A stretch of DNA of 35,762 nt from contig MEHH01000002.1 of the NCBI GenBank assembly GCA_001940755.1, positions 1 through 35,762 on the forward strand, given 5' to 3'. Position 1 is the first letter of the stretch, and each line of letters starts with the position of its first letter. The stretch comes from Candidatus Heimdallarchaeota archaeon AB_125. GTDB taxonomy: Archaea; Asgardarchaeota; Heimdallarchaeia; Heimdallarchaeales; Heimdallarchaeaceae. The notes under the pieces were generated by a model. The model saw only the letters and a program-made list of their open reading frames with translations. It did no database searches and was not told the DNA's origin. A program made the translations under genes and the position numbers. This document shows, piece after piece, positions 23,941 through 32,121 of this stretch.

Positions 23941-24390
23941 TCATTTTAGATTTTTCTTACGAATTTTAGTAACTACGAACATGAAAAAACAAGCACCAAT
24001 TATCAAGCTAGAAACAATGACATATTCTGTAAGATTAAAGTCAATATCTGCAAATTCAGGAATTTCAGGTATAACACCTAAATATCTATAGAAAATATCA
24101 GTATCTGTTCCTGCACTATCATAATCAGTAGGATCATGCCACACTACATGGACATAATTATTCAAATCAATAGCAAGAGAAGGATAAGCAGAATCGAAAG
24201 CGCTTGTAGTGAAAAGTACTTCATTAGTGGTCCAAACGGAGGAAGAAGTGTTCCAGCATTTGTAAAAAATATCAGCTGCTCCTCCAGCCACTCCTCTAGA
24301 TCCACCATAATTTGAATAATCAACCCACGCTATATGGATATTACCAGCAGAATCAGCTGCAGGTACTTTGGTTTTAGAGCTACTTCCTAG
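23941..24390 (-). pseudogene. Truncated fragment of a membrane-anchored surface protein
   Basis: The minus-strand frame is open from just after a TAA at 24391-24393 to a TGA at 23941. It encodes about 150 residues. There are two beta-propeller or BNR-like repeats (DSAGNIHIAWVDYS and DLNNYVHVVWHDP, each followed by DIFYK or DIFYR). Next come a short Pro-rich linker, one hydrophobic segment (YVIVSSLIIGACFFMFVV) and a basic tail. This is the C-terminal end of an extracellular repeat protein anchored in the membrane. No ATG and no signal peptide are present, and a GTG at 24291 is the only start-like codon, inside a repeat. It looks like a 5'-deleted remnant, though a short expressed product cannot be excluded. 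Confidence 0.6.
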
Positions 24391-24431
24391 TTAAAAATAA
24401 AAAAGGAAAAGAATAAGTATGCAATTACCTA

Positions 24432-25838
24432 TTATTCTTTTTCAGCATATCTTAGTTTGAACTTACTGAAGATTATTGCTCCAGCTATGAAGATAACAAC
24501 AGCCCAAATGAAGAGTAATAATAAATCAAATAATACATTGGTTGCTCCACTAACAGATTCCATCAACATACTATTTTTCATCACAAGAAATGCCGGTCTA
24601 AGGAATATGAGATCAAACCAACTAAAGCTTTTTCCTGCATAGGTAAAAGCTGGTTTAATATCGGTATAATATTCTGCTACAAACATGTGGATTGTACTCG
24701 CAAATAGAATTAGAATTGGTGCTGCTACTCTTGCTTGTATAAATGAACCTACTAACAACGCAATTGTTGCCGTAATCACTCCCAGTAATATCATCGTCAA
24801 TAACATGAAAAGCCATGCTAATGGATTGATTGCAAAATTAAAGAAGCCAAGAATTGCAGCAAATACAAGCATGAAAATTCCTTGTAAAAGAGCAATTATT
24901 GACCAAGCTAACAATATTCCTCCAAGATACTGTATGGAGTTTAATTTTGTTAGTTTCATTCGCTTTAACATACCTGTTTTGTTTTCTTCATCAAGTAACC
25001 AAATTGCGCTAACTGCTGACATAAGTATTGTTTGAAGAATTTGTCCTGGTAGGAGTCTTGCAAAGAATTCTGATTGAAAATCTTCAACAACATCTCCAGT
25101 ACCTGCACTGATTAACAGTACCTCTGAAGATATAGTATTGTTCGTAGATTGTTGTGTTAAATTCAGATCAAAAGATAAAGCATATGTCAATTTAAGCTCT
25201 GACCAAATGGAATTAGCGTGAATAACAGAGTAGTTACCTAAAAATTCACTCATGATTTGCCAAATACTTGTATAAGCTTGCATGGTTGTTTGAAGGGTTA
25301 CATCACCATGAAACTTAATTATTAGGTTTGCTGAAGTTTCTAGATAAGGAGTAATCTGGTAAAGGGACTCGTTAATTCCAAACCATTCTGCAGGATAAAG
25401 ACTAAAAGCTTCTGTAAGAGATTGTGTAAGAATTAAAGAAGCATAAAACCGAGAAATATTACCCGCTTGAAGAGAAAAATCATCAGGAAGTTCTATTCCA
25501 CCTTCAATCGTTAACTCTTGTATATCTGTGTCTAAAGTCTCAATATTTGTGTAATTTTCCAACGTGAATGTTTTAAGACCTTTATCGTTTTGATGTGTAT
25601 TTAATGCATTGTAAAACTCCTTTTCCATATCTAGGAGTTCACTTGTAAGTGGATCGACAACAGGACTATCAGCAGAGTAAAAACCAATATCTAATGTTTT
25701 GGTTGTGGGTGCCCAACCCTTACTAAGAAAACCAAATAATATCAAAAAGAACAGAGGAAAACCAATAACATAGAAGTAAAACTCTTTAGATCGGATAACT
25801 TGCTTAATCCTAATTATTGCTAAATCTATAACAATCAT
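24432..25838 (-). CDS. ABC-2 type exporter, permease subunit
   Basis: 468 residues. An N-terminal membrane segment (FYFYVIGFPLFFLILFGFL) is followed by a large extracytoplasmic region of about 230 residues and then a C-terminal bundle of roughly five membrane helices. This is the layout of ABC-2 exporters in the NatB/YhgE style. The ATG overlaps the stop of the ATP-binding gene in an ATGA, so the two are made together. The large outer domain suggests the transport of something recognised outside, but the substrate is unknown. A drug, peptide or sodium exporter role cannot be separated from sequence. Confidence 0.88.
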   Translation of the reverse strand: MIVIDLAIIRIKQVIRSKEFYFYVIGFPLFFLILFGFLSKGWAPTTKTLDIGFYSADSPVVDPLTSELLDMEKEFYNALNTHQNDKGLKTFTLENYTNIETLDTDIQELTIEGGIELPDDFSLQAGNISRFYASLILTQSLTEAFSLYPAEWFGINESLYQITPYLETSANLIIKFHGDVTLQTTMQAYTSIWQIMSEFLGNYSVIHANSIWSELKLTYALSFDLNLTQQSTNNTISSEVLLISAGTGDVVEDFQSEFFARLLPGQILQTILMSAVSAIWLLDEENKTGMLKRMKLTKLNSIQYLGGILLAWSIIALLQGIFMLVFAAILGFFNFAINPLAWLFMLLTMILLGVITATIALLVGSFIQARVAAPILILFASTIHMFVAEYYTDIKPAFTYAGKSFSWFDLIFLRPAFLVMKNSMLMESVSGATNVLFDLLLLFIWAVVIFIAGAIIFSKFKLRYAEKE

Positions 25839-26839
25839 TCTCCACCACCCTCCTTAACAATAACTGAACTACCTTCACTTGATGGAACAGCTGTATCATA
25901 GATTTCTCTTGTAATAAACAAGAAGGTTTCCTTTAATCCTCCACGTTTAATATTAATCTCCATAACATCATCCATGATAGATTCATTACTCATGATATCG
26001 TCCATAAGTTCAGTCAAAATTGTGCTTTTGATAAAGAATGTATCTTTTATTCGGAGGTAATCTAAATAGCTATCACTTTTCTTTTTATCCTTCAGATATT
26101 CTTCGAATTCGTCAGAATCTTTAGTTAAACCAACTTGAAGGATTTTCTCTCCATCATGTTGTTGAACAAGCTCTTCCACTGAACCAATAGATACAACTTT
26201 CCCTTTATTAATAATTAGAACACGAGAAGATAGTGCTTCTGCTTCTTCCATTAGATGGGTTGTTAGGATTAATGTTGTCCCAGCATTCTTAAGACGTTTC
26301 AAATCTTCCATCAGCAGAGTTCTTGCATGAACATCTAAACCTGTTGTTGGTTCATCTAAGAAAAGTAAAAGAGGATCATTCATCAAAGACATAGCTATAC
26401 TAAGCTTTCTTTTCATTCCACCAGAAAGCTTCTCAGCTCGTTTTTTCTCATGTCCTTTTAAACCAAAATCCTTGATTAAGCCTTCAATTTTTTTAGTAAG
26501 TTCTAGCTTCTTCAAACCATAAAGCTTACCCATTAAATTAATATTTTCAAAAACTGTAAGATCCTCCCAAATGAGATGTTCTTGTGGAACATAACTCAGT
26601 TTATACTTCATATCACTTTTAAGTATTTCATCTACTTTTTCACCTAACACCTTAGCAGAACCAGAAGTAGCAGCAAGTTGTCCTGTGAGGATTTTTACAA
26701 GAGTTGTTTTGCCAGCTCCATTGGGACCAAGGAGAGTAAAAAGTTCACCTTTGTGGACTTCAAAAGATACTTCATTGACAGCCTTATAATCCTCAAACTT
26801 TTTCACAATGTTTTTACATTCAATAACACAGTCTGTCAT
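25835..26839 (-). CDS. ABC-2 type exporter, ATP-binding subunit
   Basis: 334 residues from the ATG at 26839; a TTG three bases upstream could also be used. Walker A is GPNGAGKT (38-45). The signature is LSGGMKRKL (138-146), with the Walker B LLLFLDEP (Asp162, Glu163) after it and the H-loop TTH later. The first ~220 residues are a typical DrrA/NatA-like ABC domain, and a C-terminal tail of about 110 residues follows. It powers the permease encoded in a four-base overlap downstream. A TATA box at 26864-26875 on this strand lies about 25 bases upstream of the ATG, so the transcript is probably leaderless. Confidence 0.95.
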   Translation of the reverse strand: MTDCVIECKNIVKKFEDYKAVNEVSFEVHKGELFTLLGPNGAGKTTLVKILTGQLAATSGSAKVLGEKVDEILKSDMKYKLSYVPQEHLIWEDLTVFENINLMGKLYGLKKLELTKKIEGLIKDFGLKGHEKKRAEKLSGGMKRKLSIAMSLMNDPLLLFLDEPTTGLDVHARTLLMEDLKRLKNAGTTLILTTHLMEEAEALSSRVLIINKGKVVSIGSVEELVQQHDGEKILQVGLTKDSDEFEEYLKDKKKSDSYLDYLRIKDTFFIKSTILTELMDDIMSNESIMDDVMEINIKRGGLKETFLFITREIYDTAVPSSEGSSVIVKEGGGE

Positions 26840-26863
26840 CAAATAGATTGTTAAATAGTAGCT

Positions 26864-26875
26864 ATTTATAAATAT
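26864..26875 (-). promoter_or_regulatory. TATA box of the ABC exporter operon
   Basis: On the minus strand, AATATTTATAAA lies 25-36 bases upstream of the ATG at 26839 of the ABC ATP-binding gene. No ribosome-binding site is seen, so leaderless transcription is predicted. Confidence 0.45.
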
Positions 26876-26941
26876 TACAATTGTCGAAAATCGGCTTACT
26901 TTGTAATTACATCTAGAATTAGAAGATAAATACCTTATATT

Positions 26942-26950
26942 CTTAAATAC
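26942..26950 (+). promoter_or_regulatory. TATA-like box of the DinB-like gene
   Basis: CTTAAATAC lies 21-29 bases before the ATG at 26971 and the gene has no Shine-Dalgarno. It is divergent from the ABC exporter promoter about 70 bases away. Confidence 0.35.
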
Positions 26951-26970
26951 TTTATTTCGTTTTTGATTTC

Positions 26971-27432
26971 ATGAAATATGGATTAGCTGATATGTTAAAG
27001 GATGCTTTGGATGCTCATGATGTTCATCATGATCCAAAAAAAATACTAGATGATATTATCTCAGAAATAGCTAACATTAAACCTGAATGGTCAAGTTATT
27101 CTATTAATTGTATTCTCTTCCATCTTAATTACTGGCAAGATTTGTACATTGAGATGTTAAAAGACAAAGAAGTTCCAATGCCTGAAGAACCTCCTTCTGT
27201 CTTATCTTGGCCAAGTAAAGAACAAAGAGTTGAATTAGATTATAAACAACAATTAAAGAGATTTTATGAGGGAATAGAAAAAATGAAACAGCTGATAGAG
27301 GAAGTAGACTTTCACAAAGCTGTTCCTTCATGGGGGGATGCACCAAAACTCAAACTTATCATAATAGTTTTTCAGCATAATTCATATCATCTTTCGCAAA
27401 TATATACAATCAAAAAGAGTCTAATGGAGTAA
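26971..27432 (+). CDS. DinB/YfiT-like four-helix protein
   Basis: 153 residues, mostly helical. Three histidines in the DinB metal-site positions are present: His51 (ILFHLNYW), His136 and His140 (QHNSYHLSQI). The family forms a four-helix bundle with a metal site, used in thiol transferases and hydrolases. Archaeal members have unknown substrates, although some bacterial ones handle mycothiol or bacillithiol. It is followed after six bases by an 88-residue unknown gene, probably in one unit. Confidence 0.8.
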   Translation: MKYGLADMLKDALDAHDVHHDPKKILDDIISEIANIKPEWSSYSINCILFHLNYWQDLYIEMLKDKEVPMPEEPPSVLSWPSKEQRVELDYKQQLKRFYEGIEKMKQLIEEVDFHKAVPSWGDAPKLKLIIIVFQHNSYHLSQIYTIKKSLME

Positions 27433-27438
27433 AGCAAG

Positions 27439-27705
27439 TTGAAAGGAACAATAACTGGCAATCTAAGTATGAAGATGAAGAGGGTAGGTACAAGATCTGA
27501 AGGGCCCGAATATTATATTGAACCAACAGATGAGTACAGAGAGAGATGGGAAGAAATTCTTGTTTGGAAGCAAACTAATCGTTGGCAAGAAGATCCAAAA
27601 CTACAAGGTTTATTGGGTAAAGAAGTAGAACTTCTTGCAGATATAATTGAAACAAGAACTTCAATCACCATTGAATATTTTGAAGTCAAAGAGGTAAATT
27701 ATTAG
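27439..27705 (+). CDS. Small conserved-looking hypothetical protein
   Basis: 88 residues with a TTG start (27439), six bases after the stop of the DinB-like gene. An ATG ten codons in (27469) is the alternative start. A beta strand at the N-terminus (GTITGNLSMKMKRV), a charged helix around YRERWEEILVWKQ and a C-terminal strand (SITIEYFEVKEV) suggest a small alpha/beta fold. No motif is recognisable. Spacing indicates it works or is regulated with the DinB-like protein. Confidence 0.65.
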   Translation: MKGTITGNLSMKMKRVGTRSEGPEYYIEPTDEYRERWEEILVWKQTNRWQEDPKLQGLLGKEVELLADIIETRTSITIEYFEVKEVNY

Positions 27706-27731
27706 TAAAATCCTTTCACTTTGCGAGTAGA

Positions 27732-27738
27732 TTTATAG
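27732..27738 (+). promoter_or_regulatory. TATA box of the leucine-rich-repeat gene
   Basis: TTTATAG lies 30-36 bases upstream of the TTG at 27768. No purine-rich ribosome-binding site precedes the TTG, so a leaderless or near-leaderless transcript fits. Confidence 0.35.
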
Positions 27739-27767
27739 GTGTTTGTTCTAGTATTCTTCTGGTTTAA

Positions 27768-28601
27768 TTGAGTCAAGAAGAAAATCATCAAGAACTTGTT
27801 TTTGTAAGAGGGATAGAATTAACAGCTGATGAAGCGCTTATTCTACAAAAATTGGAAGAAGCTGTAGGTGAGGAAATACCCTATGTAAAGAGTGCAGCTA
27901 TGTATAATCATGGTTTTTCTGTAGAAGATAAGAAAATTACAAGACTAAGTTTGTGGAAAAAAGAACTGGAGCTTTTTCCTGAAAGTATTTCAGAACTTAC
28001 AAACCTAAAGCAATTATTTCTTCGAGATAACAAACTAAAAACAATTCCAAAATCAATAGCAAAACTAAGTAAATTAGAGAACTTTGATGTCTTTAACAAT
28101 CAGATTGAAACACTTCCAGACAATTTTGGTAATCTATATGAACTATTTAGAGCTGACTTATCTGTAAATAGAATAAATTTTCTTCCAGAAAGCATTGGTC
28201 AGTTAAAGAAACTAAACAAATTTGGTTTACTCAATATTCAATTGATGGAATTACCTGATAGTATAGGTGAAATGACTAATTTGAAGTGGTTAGGTGTTTG
28301 GAAAAATCATCTAGAAGAACTTCCAGAATCAATAGGTAATCTCCCGATTCTAGAAAAATTATGGGTTCAGGAGAACAAACTTGAATCTCTCCCAGAAAGT
28401 ATAGGACAGTTAAACTCTCTTAAAGATCTCCAATTTTTCGATAACCCGATAAAGAAACTACCAGATAGTCTAACAAAATTACAAAATTTACAGAAACTAG
28501 GAATTAACAGTAAAAATACAAAGAAACCTTTCAAACTGGATGAAAAACAAGAGAAATGGATTGAACAACTTAAATCAAAAGGATGCAAAGTTCGGTATTG
28601 A
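27768..28601 (+). CDS. Leucine-rich-repeat protein, SHOC2/RSU1-like
   Basis: 277 residues with a TTG start. After a ~60-residue helical N-terminus there are about eight repeats of 23 residues of the type LPESIGxLxxLxxLxVxxN, ending near residue 260. This is the repeat class of eukaryotic SHOC2, RSU1 and plant PIRL proteins, many of which bind Ras-family GTPases or phosphatases. No signal peptide or membrane segment is seen, so it should be cytosolic. Its partner is unknown; the small GTPase in this window is one candidate by analogy only. The stop is 12 bases upstream of the dyad element at 28614. Confidence 0.9.
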   Translation: MSQEENHQELVFVRGIELTADEALILQKLEEAVGEEIPYVKSAAMYNHGFSVEDKKITRLSLWKKELELFPESISELTNLKQLFLRDNKLKTIPKSIAKLSKLENFDVFNNQIETLPDNFGNLYELFRADLSVNRINFLPESIGQLKKLNKFGLLNIQLMELPDSIGEMTNLKWLGVWKNHLEELPESIGNLPILEKLWVQENKLESLPESIGQLNSLKDLQFFDNPIKKLPDSLTKLQNLQKLGINSKNTKKPFKLDEKQEKWIEQLKSKGCKVRY

Positions 28602-28613
28602 CTTTTTAAAGCT

Positions 28614-28637
28614 TAGGAGAAATTTAATATTCTCCTA
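28614..28637 (+). promoter_or_regulatory. Perfect dyad flanking a TATA-like core before the SnoaL-like gene
   Basis: TAGGAGAA (28614-28621) and its exact complement TTCTCCTA (28630-28637) flank the eight bases ATTTAATA. The core looks like a TATA box and is 33-40 bases before the ATG at 28662. An operator around the TATA box would let a dimeric repressor block TBP. The alternative is a terminator or hairpin of the LRR gene, whose stop is 12 bases upstream; however, no T-tract follows. Confidence 0.5.
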
Positions 28638-28661
28638 CGAGATTATTGTGAACTAGGTGAT

Positions 28662-29057
28662 ATGTTGACAACTAATCCCAAATTAATTGCTGAAGTCAAA
28701 TCATTTTTCGAAGAATTTGTTGCTGCTTATCCTAAAGACGATTTAGATAGATATCTTAATCTTTTTTCGCAGGATGAAAATCTTGTGATGTTTGGAACAA
28801 GCCACAAATGGTTAGGATGGGAAGAATATAAAACTGCTCCAGCTGAGGAAAAAGAAAGACTTGGAGAGATTACACTCACTTATGATTGGTTAAAAATCAA
28901 CACTCATGAATCTGTTGCTTGGATAGCTTCTGAAGTCAAAGTGCAATTTAAAGTTGGAGAAGAATGGAGGATTATTCCCGCAAGATTAACAGGTGTTGTT
29001 AAGAAGTTTCAAGACAAATGGAAAATAGTTCAAGGTCACATTTCAGTATCAGGTTAG
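28662..29057 (+). CDS. SnoaL/NTF2-like protein
   Basis: 131 residues with the cone-shaped NTF2 layout. It has a first helix around IAEVKSFFEEFVAAY, a short LNLFSQDENLVMFG motif, and three long strands ending in VKKFQDKWKIVQGHISVSG. The pattern matches the SnoaL-like/DUF4440 ketosteroid-isomerase-type family. Members bind small hydrophobic molecules or act as dimers with no fixed reaction, so no function is given. The strongly structured dyad upstream suggests it is controlled. It is followed on the same strand by a luciferase-like enzyme 64 bases later. Confidence 0.75.
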   Translation: MLTTNPKLIAEVKSFFEEFVAAYPKDDLDRYLNLFSQDENLVMFGTSHKWLGWEEYKTAPAEEKERLGEITLTYDWLKINTHESVAWIASEVKVQFKVGEEWRIIPARLTGVVKKFQDKWKIVQGHISVSG

Positions 29058-29121
29058 AGACTAGAATGGTATTATTTAATAATTGAGCTTCTCTCCTCAA
29101 AGTAATAAGAGGATATGTTAA

Positions 29122-29958
29122 ATGAAGTTCGGTTTAAACGCACCAAATTTTGGAAAGACCTTCGGAGATCCACTGCTAGCAGTAGAGATGATTGAAGAAG
29201 CTGAAAAAGCTGGATGGGATGGATTTTTCCTATGGGACCATTTATTTCCAGATGATCCGGCTGCAATTATAGACCCCTTTGTAGCATTAGCAGCTGCAGC
29301 AATAAAAACAAAAAAGATACTTCTGGGAACAGCAGTTACACCTGTAACTAGGAGGAGACCTTGGAAATTGGCAAGCGAGTGTGTTACGCTTGATCATCTG
29401 TCTAATGGTAGGGTTGTTTTAGGCATAGGTCTAGGGATACCACATGAGTTACAATTAATGAACGAAGAAACTAAACCGAAAATACAAGCTAGAATGGTAA
29501 CTGAGCAGATAGATATTTTAAATGGATTATGGAGTGGTGAGGATTTTAGTTTTGAAGGAGAGTTTTACAAATTAGATAAGGTAAAAATGCTTCCAAAACC
29601 AGTTCAACAACCACGAATAAAATTGTGGGGTGCAGGAACTTGGCCGAATAAAGGTCCTTTCAAGAGAGCAGTTAATCTAGATGGAATTGTACCCTTACAA
29701 GCAGGTTTTGAAAAACCTCTCTCTTTGGAAGAATTGAAACAAATTAGTGAATATTTGAATCTTCAAGGAGAAATTTCTGATACATATGATATCGTACGTT
29801 TTTACTTCAACACAGGAGAGGATGTTCAGCAAGAATTGGATAAACTTAAACTGTTCAGAGATATTGGTATCACTTGGTGGTTAGACACTGTTAGTGATTG
29901 GACTGGAGATACAGATAAAATCAGAGAAATAATAAGAAAAGGACCACCAAAGCTTTGA
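29122..29958 (+). CDS. LLM-class (luciferase-like) flavin/F420-dependent oxidoreductase
   Basis: 278 residues. The TIM-barrel luciferase pattern is visible: FGLNAPNFGK at the start, GWDGFFLWDHLFP, the KILLGTAVTPVTRRRP segment and LDHLSNGRVVLGIGLG. It binds FMN or coenzyme F420 and oxidises or reduces an organic substrate; archaeal members often use F420. Which one cannot be told. It sits after the SnoaL-like gene and may form a small-molecule pathway with it and with the SRPBCC gene downstream; this is only neighbourhood evidence. Confidence 0.88.
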   Translation: MKFGLNAPNFGKTFGDPLLAVEMIEEAEKAGWDGFFLWDHLFPDDPAAIIDPFVALAAAAIKTKKILLGTAVTPVTRRRPWKLASECVTLDHLSNGRVVLGIGLGIPHELQLMNEETKPKIQARMVTEQIDILNGLWSGEDFSFEGEFYKLDKVKMLPKPVQQPRIKLWGAGTWPNKGPFKRAVNLDGIVPLQAGFEKPLSLEELKQISEYLNLQGEISDTYDIVRFYFNTGEDVQQELDKLKLFRDIGITWWLDTVSDWTGDTDKIREIIRKGPPKL

Positions 29959-30174
29959 TTTGAGCAGATTTGAAAAGATGTAAGGCAAGCACTCCCTTTC
30001 AATAAGGTCCTCTAAACAACAAGGTTAATTTCTTAGACTGAAGGAAAAACAGTTTGCGTTATAATGAAAAAATGAAAGAGAATAATAAAAAACAACTATG
30101 CATTATTAAAAAGCTCTATCAGATTCCAATCTCCGAAATAAATATAAATCAATAATTAATCTTTTTTGTACATT

Positions 30175-30193
30175 TAGGGTGATATTGACCCTA
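30175..30193 (+). promoter_or_regulatory. Short dyad at the presumed transcription start of the SRPBCC gene
   Basis: TAGGGT (30175-30180) and ACCCTA (30188-30193) are exact complements with a seven-base spacer. They sit directly before the GGAGGA ribosome-binding site (30195-30200) and downstream of an AT-rich TATA-like stretch at 30150-30160. An operator or a leader hairpin close to the ribosome-binding site are both possible. The rest of the 248-base gap (29959-30206) shows no gene. Confidence 0.35.
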
Positions 30194-30206
30194 TGGAGGA
30201 AAGAAT

Positions 30207-30659
30207 ATGACTCGCGTTAAAGTAAGTACAATAGTTAATTGTCCTATTGAGAAAGCATTTAAGTATACAGTTGACTTCAACAATCTTGCTGAAAGGCATC
30301 CTGAAGTGGACTATTCTAAGCAGACTAGTAAAGGTTCAGTAGGTGAAGAGACAACCTTCGATGTGGAAATCACATCAGGTAAACGAAAGGAAAAGATGCA
30401 TTTCGTGATTAAAGAATACGAACCACCTTATCGTGCTGTTTTGGATGGTAATGGACCTACTCAAAGAATCGTTGATGAATTTATTTTTACTGAGGTAACA
30501 GAGGGCACAAAAATCTCAGTCACTACAGACCTAACTTTTAAGGGATCTATGAAGCTGATTGGAGTATTTATTGGTCCTTTCCTGAAGCGTGGAACACAAA
30601 AAGCCGTAAGAAGTCTGGCTGAAGCTTTAGAAAACCTTAGTCATGAGAGATTTGTTTAG
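30207..30659 (+). CDS. SRPBCC (START-like) ligand-binding protein
   Basis: 150 residues. The start VKVSTIVNCPIEKAFKYTVD and the later strands with TTFDVEI, MHFVIKEYEPPYRAV and a C-terminal long helix (QKAVRSLAEALENL) match the polyketide cyclase/START-like fold, which binds hydrophobic ligands in a deep pocket. Its strong ribosome-binding site (GGAGGA, six bases before the ATG) is one of few such sites in front of an isolated gene here. The ligand is unknown. Confidence 0.85.
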   Translation: MTRVKVSTIVNCPIEKAFKYTVDFNNLAERHPEVDYSKQTSKGSVGEETTFDVEITSGKRKEKMHFVIKEYEPPYRAVLDGNGPTQRIVDEFIFTEVTEGTKISVTTDLTFKGSMKLIGVFIGPFLKRGTQKAVRSLAEALENLSHERFV

Positions 30660-30809
30660 GTTTGACTTATAAAATTTCTTCACTTGAAATTAATATTAAA
30701 TCGATTAACTATGTCCATTAGGTTAGGATGTCAACATGTATATGAATCTTTCTGGATTTAATTGCAAATATTCAAATACCAATTAAATCTTTTTAGTACT
30801 TGATTTTGT

Positions 30810-31151
30810 ATGGAGGTTTATTTTTTAATCATTAGTATTGTTTTGTTCGTGCTTGGTTTTTTAATGATATTTGGTCAGCTTAAATTTCTAATAGCAAGAT
30901 ATGAAGCATTTCAGAAGTTTATCCGTCGAAAGGAAATCAGTGTTGATGGAGAAGGATTGTCGAAATTTTATTCTATTTTATTCTTCGTTACAGGTATTCC
31001 CTTATTGATCGGAGCGATTATCGGATTCATAAACGCTGAGATATTTAAAGAATTCTCACTTTGGTTAGTTATAGCTATTGCTGCGATAGGAGTTATAGGT
31101 ATCTTATACTGTAATTTAAGTAAGCGTTTCTTAAAACCTCTTGAAAGCTGA
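30810..31151 (+). CDS. Small membrane protein, DUF3784-like
   Basis: 113 residues with three hydrophobic segments (about 4-25, 50-72 and 80-100). Between the first and second is a basic loop with RYEAFQKFIRRKE, which resembles the DUF3784 family of three-helix membrane proteins. The function of that family is not known. It is preceded by the TATA-like TTAAATCTTTTTAG about 25 bases before the ATG. The 150-base gap upstream shows nothing else. Confidence 0.7.
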   Translation: MEVYFLIISIVLFVLGFLMIFGQLKFLIARYEAFQKFIRRKEISVDGEGLSKFYSILFFVTGIPLLIGAIIGFINAEIFKEFSLWLVIAIAAIGVIGILYCNLSKRFLKPLES

Positions 31152-31186
31152 AAAAGTATATCAATATTCATTCTTCATTATTTATT

Positions 31187-32119
31187 ATGAGAGAGATTGA
31201 ATTGGTTCTAGAAAAATGTCAAGAGTACTATTATAATGGAGATTTAGAGAAAGCAATTAACCTTTATGAGAAGAATGAATCAATTGTTAACAGTGAAGGA
31301 TTTGATGATAATCTCAAAATTCAATTTCATGTAGCATATATAGCTACTCTTGTTGTAACAATACTTATGGAAGGGGGTAGTTTTGATGAAATTGAGAAGA
31401 AAATATTACAGTGCAATGAACTAATCACAAACAAAAAATCTCTAGAATATGCAAGAGTGAATCTGCAACATGCAATTGCCTGGGATTATAAACCAATTAC
31501 AAAACCTGAAGAGAAGGAGGAGAATTTAGATAAAGCAACCAAACTAATTGATGAGGTTATTGTTATACTTGAAAAACTTGAGAATACAAAATATCTTAGT
31601 CAAGCTTACTTCTATCGTGGTTTATTCTTTGAAAGAAGAAGACAATTAGAATTTGCTGAGAAATGGTATATTTTATCCCATCAATTGGCAAAAGAGAATA
31701 ATCATCCCGTTGAAGGATCCTTCGCAGTTAGACATCTAGGGTTTATCAATATGAGAAGAGGAAATTTGAAAAAATGTAGAGATTTATTGAAAGAATCTTT
31801 AAAACTTCGTGAAGATGCTGGTTTCAAAATAGGTATCCCCTATTCAATTCTTAGTATGGGTGATATCAATATTTTGTTGAAAGATTATCACAATGCTATG
31901 GAGTTTTATAAATCAGGATATGACTATGCTGTAAGCATAAGAAATAAACCTGCTCAGCTGATTGGACTTACTTCTATTGGTAGAACTCATACTCGGTTAG
32001 AACAATTTGAAGAAGCTGTTCCTTATCTAGAAAATGCAATTAAGTTAGCAGAGCAACTGGGGGAAGATAATCTGCTAGCAGTAGCAAAGAAAACATTAGA
32101 AACTCAAAGTACTGATTAA
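31187..32119 (+). CDS. TPR-repeat protein
   Basis: 310 residues, wholly helical, with at least five TPR-type units. Clear ones are QAYFYRGLFFERRRQLEFAE (about residue 143), a unit around FAVRHLGFINMRRGNLKKCR, YSILSMGDINILLKDYHNAM, and QLIGLTSIGRTHTRLEQFEE near the C-terminus. TPR domains hold protein partners. No other domain is seen. GTATATC at 31156-31162 about 25 bases before the ATG suggests a leaderless transcript. It ends two bases from the convergent stop of the membrane-anchored propeller-like protein. Confidence 0.88.
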   Translation: MREIELVLEKCQEYYYNGDLEKAINLYEKNESIVNSEGFDDNLKIQFHVAYIATLVVTILMEGGSFDEIEKKILQCNELITNKKSLEYARVNLQHAIAWDYKPITKPEEKEENLDKATKLIDEVIVILEKLENTKYLSQAYFYRGLFFERRRQLEFAEKWYILSHQLAKENNHPVEGSFAVRHLGFINMRRGNLKKCRDLLKESLKLREDAGFKIGIPYSILSMGDINILLKDYHNAMEFYKSGYDYAVSIRNKPAQLIGLTSIGRTHTRLEQFEEAVPYLENAIKLAEQLGEDNLLAVAKKTLETQSTD

Positions 32120-32121
32120 CA

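Noticed and set aside
29959..30206. Hidden small gene in the 248-base gap
   Set aside because: Only very short frames with early stops are present; apart from the dyad and TATA-like stretch I see nothing.
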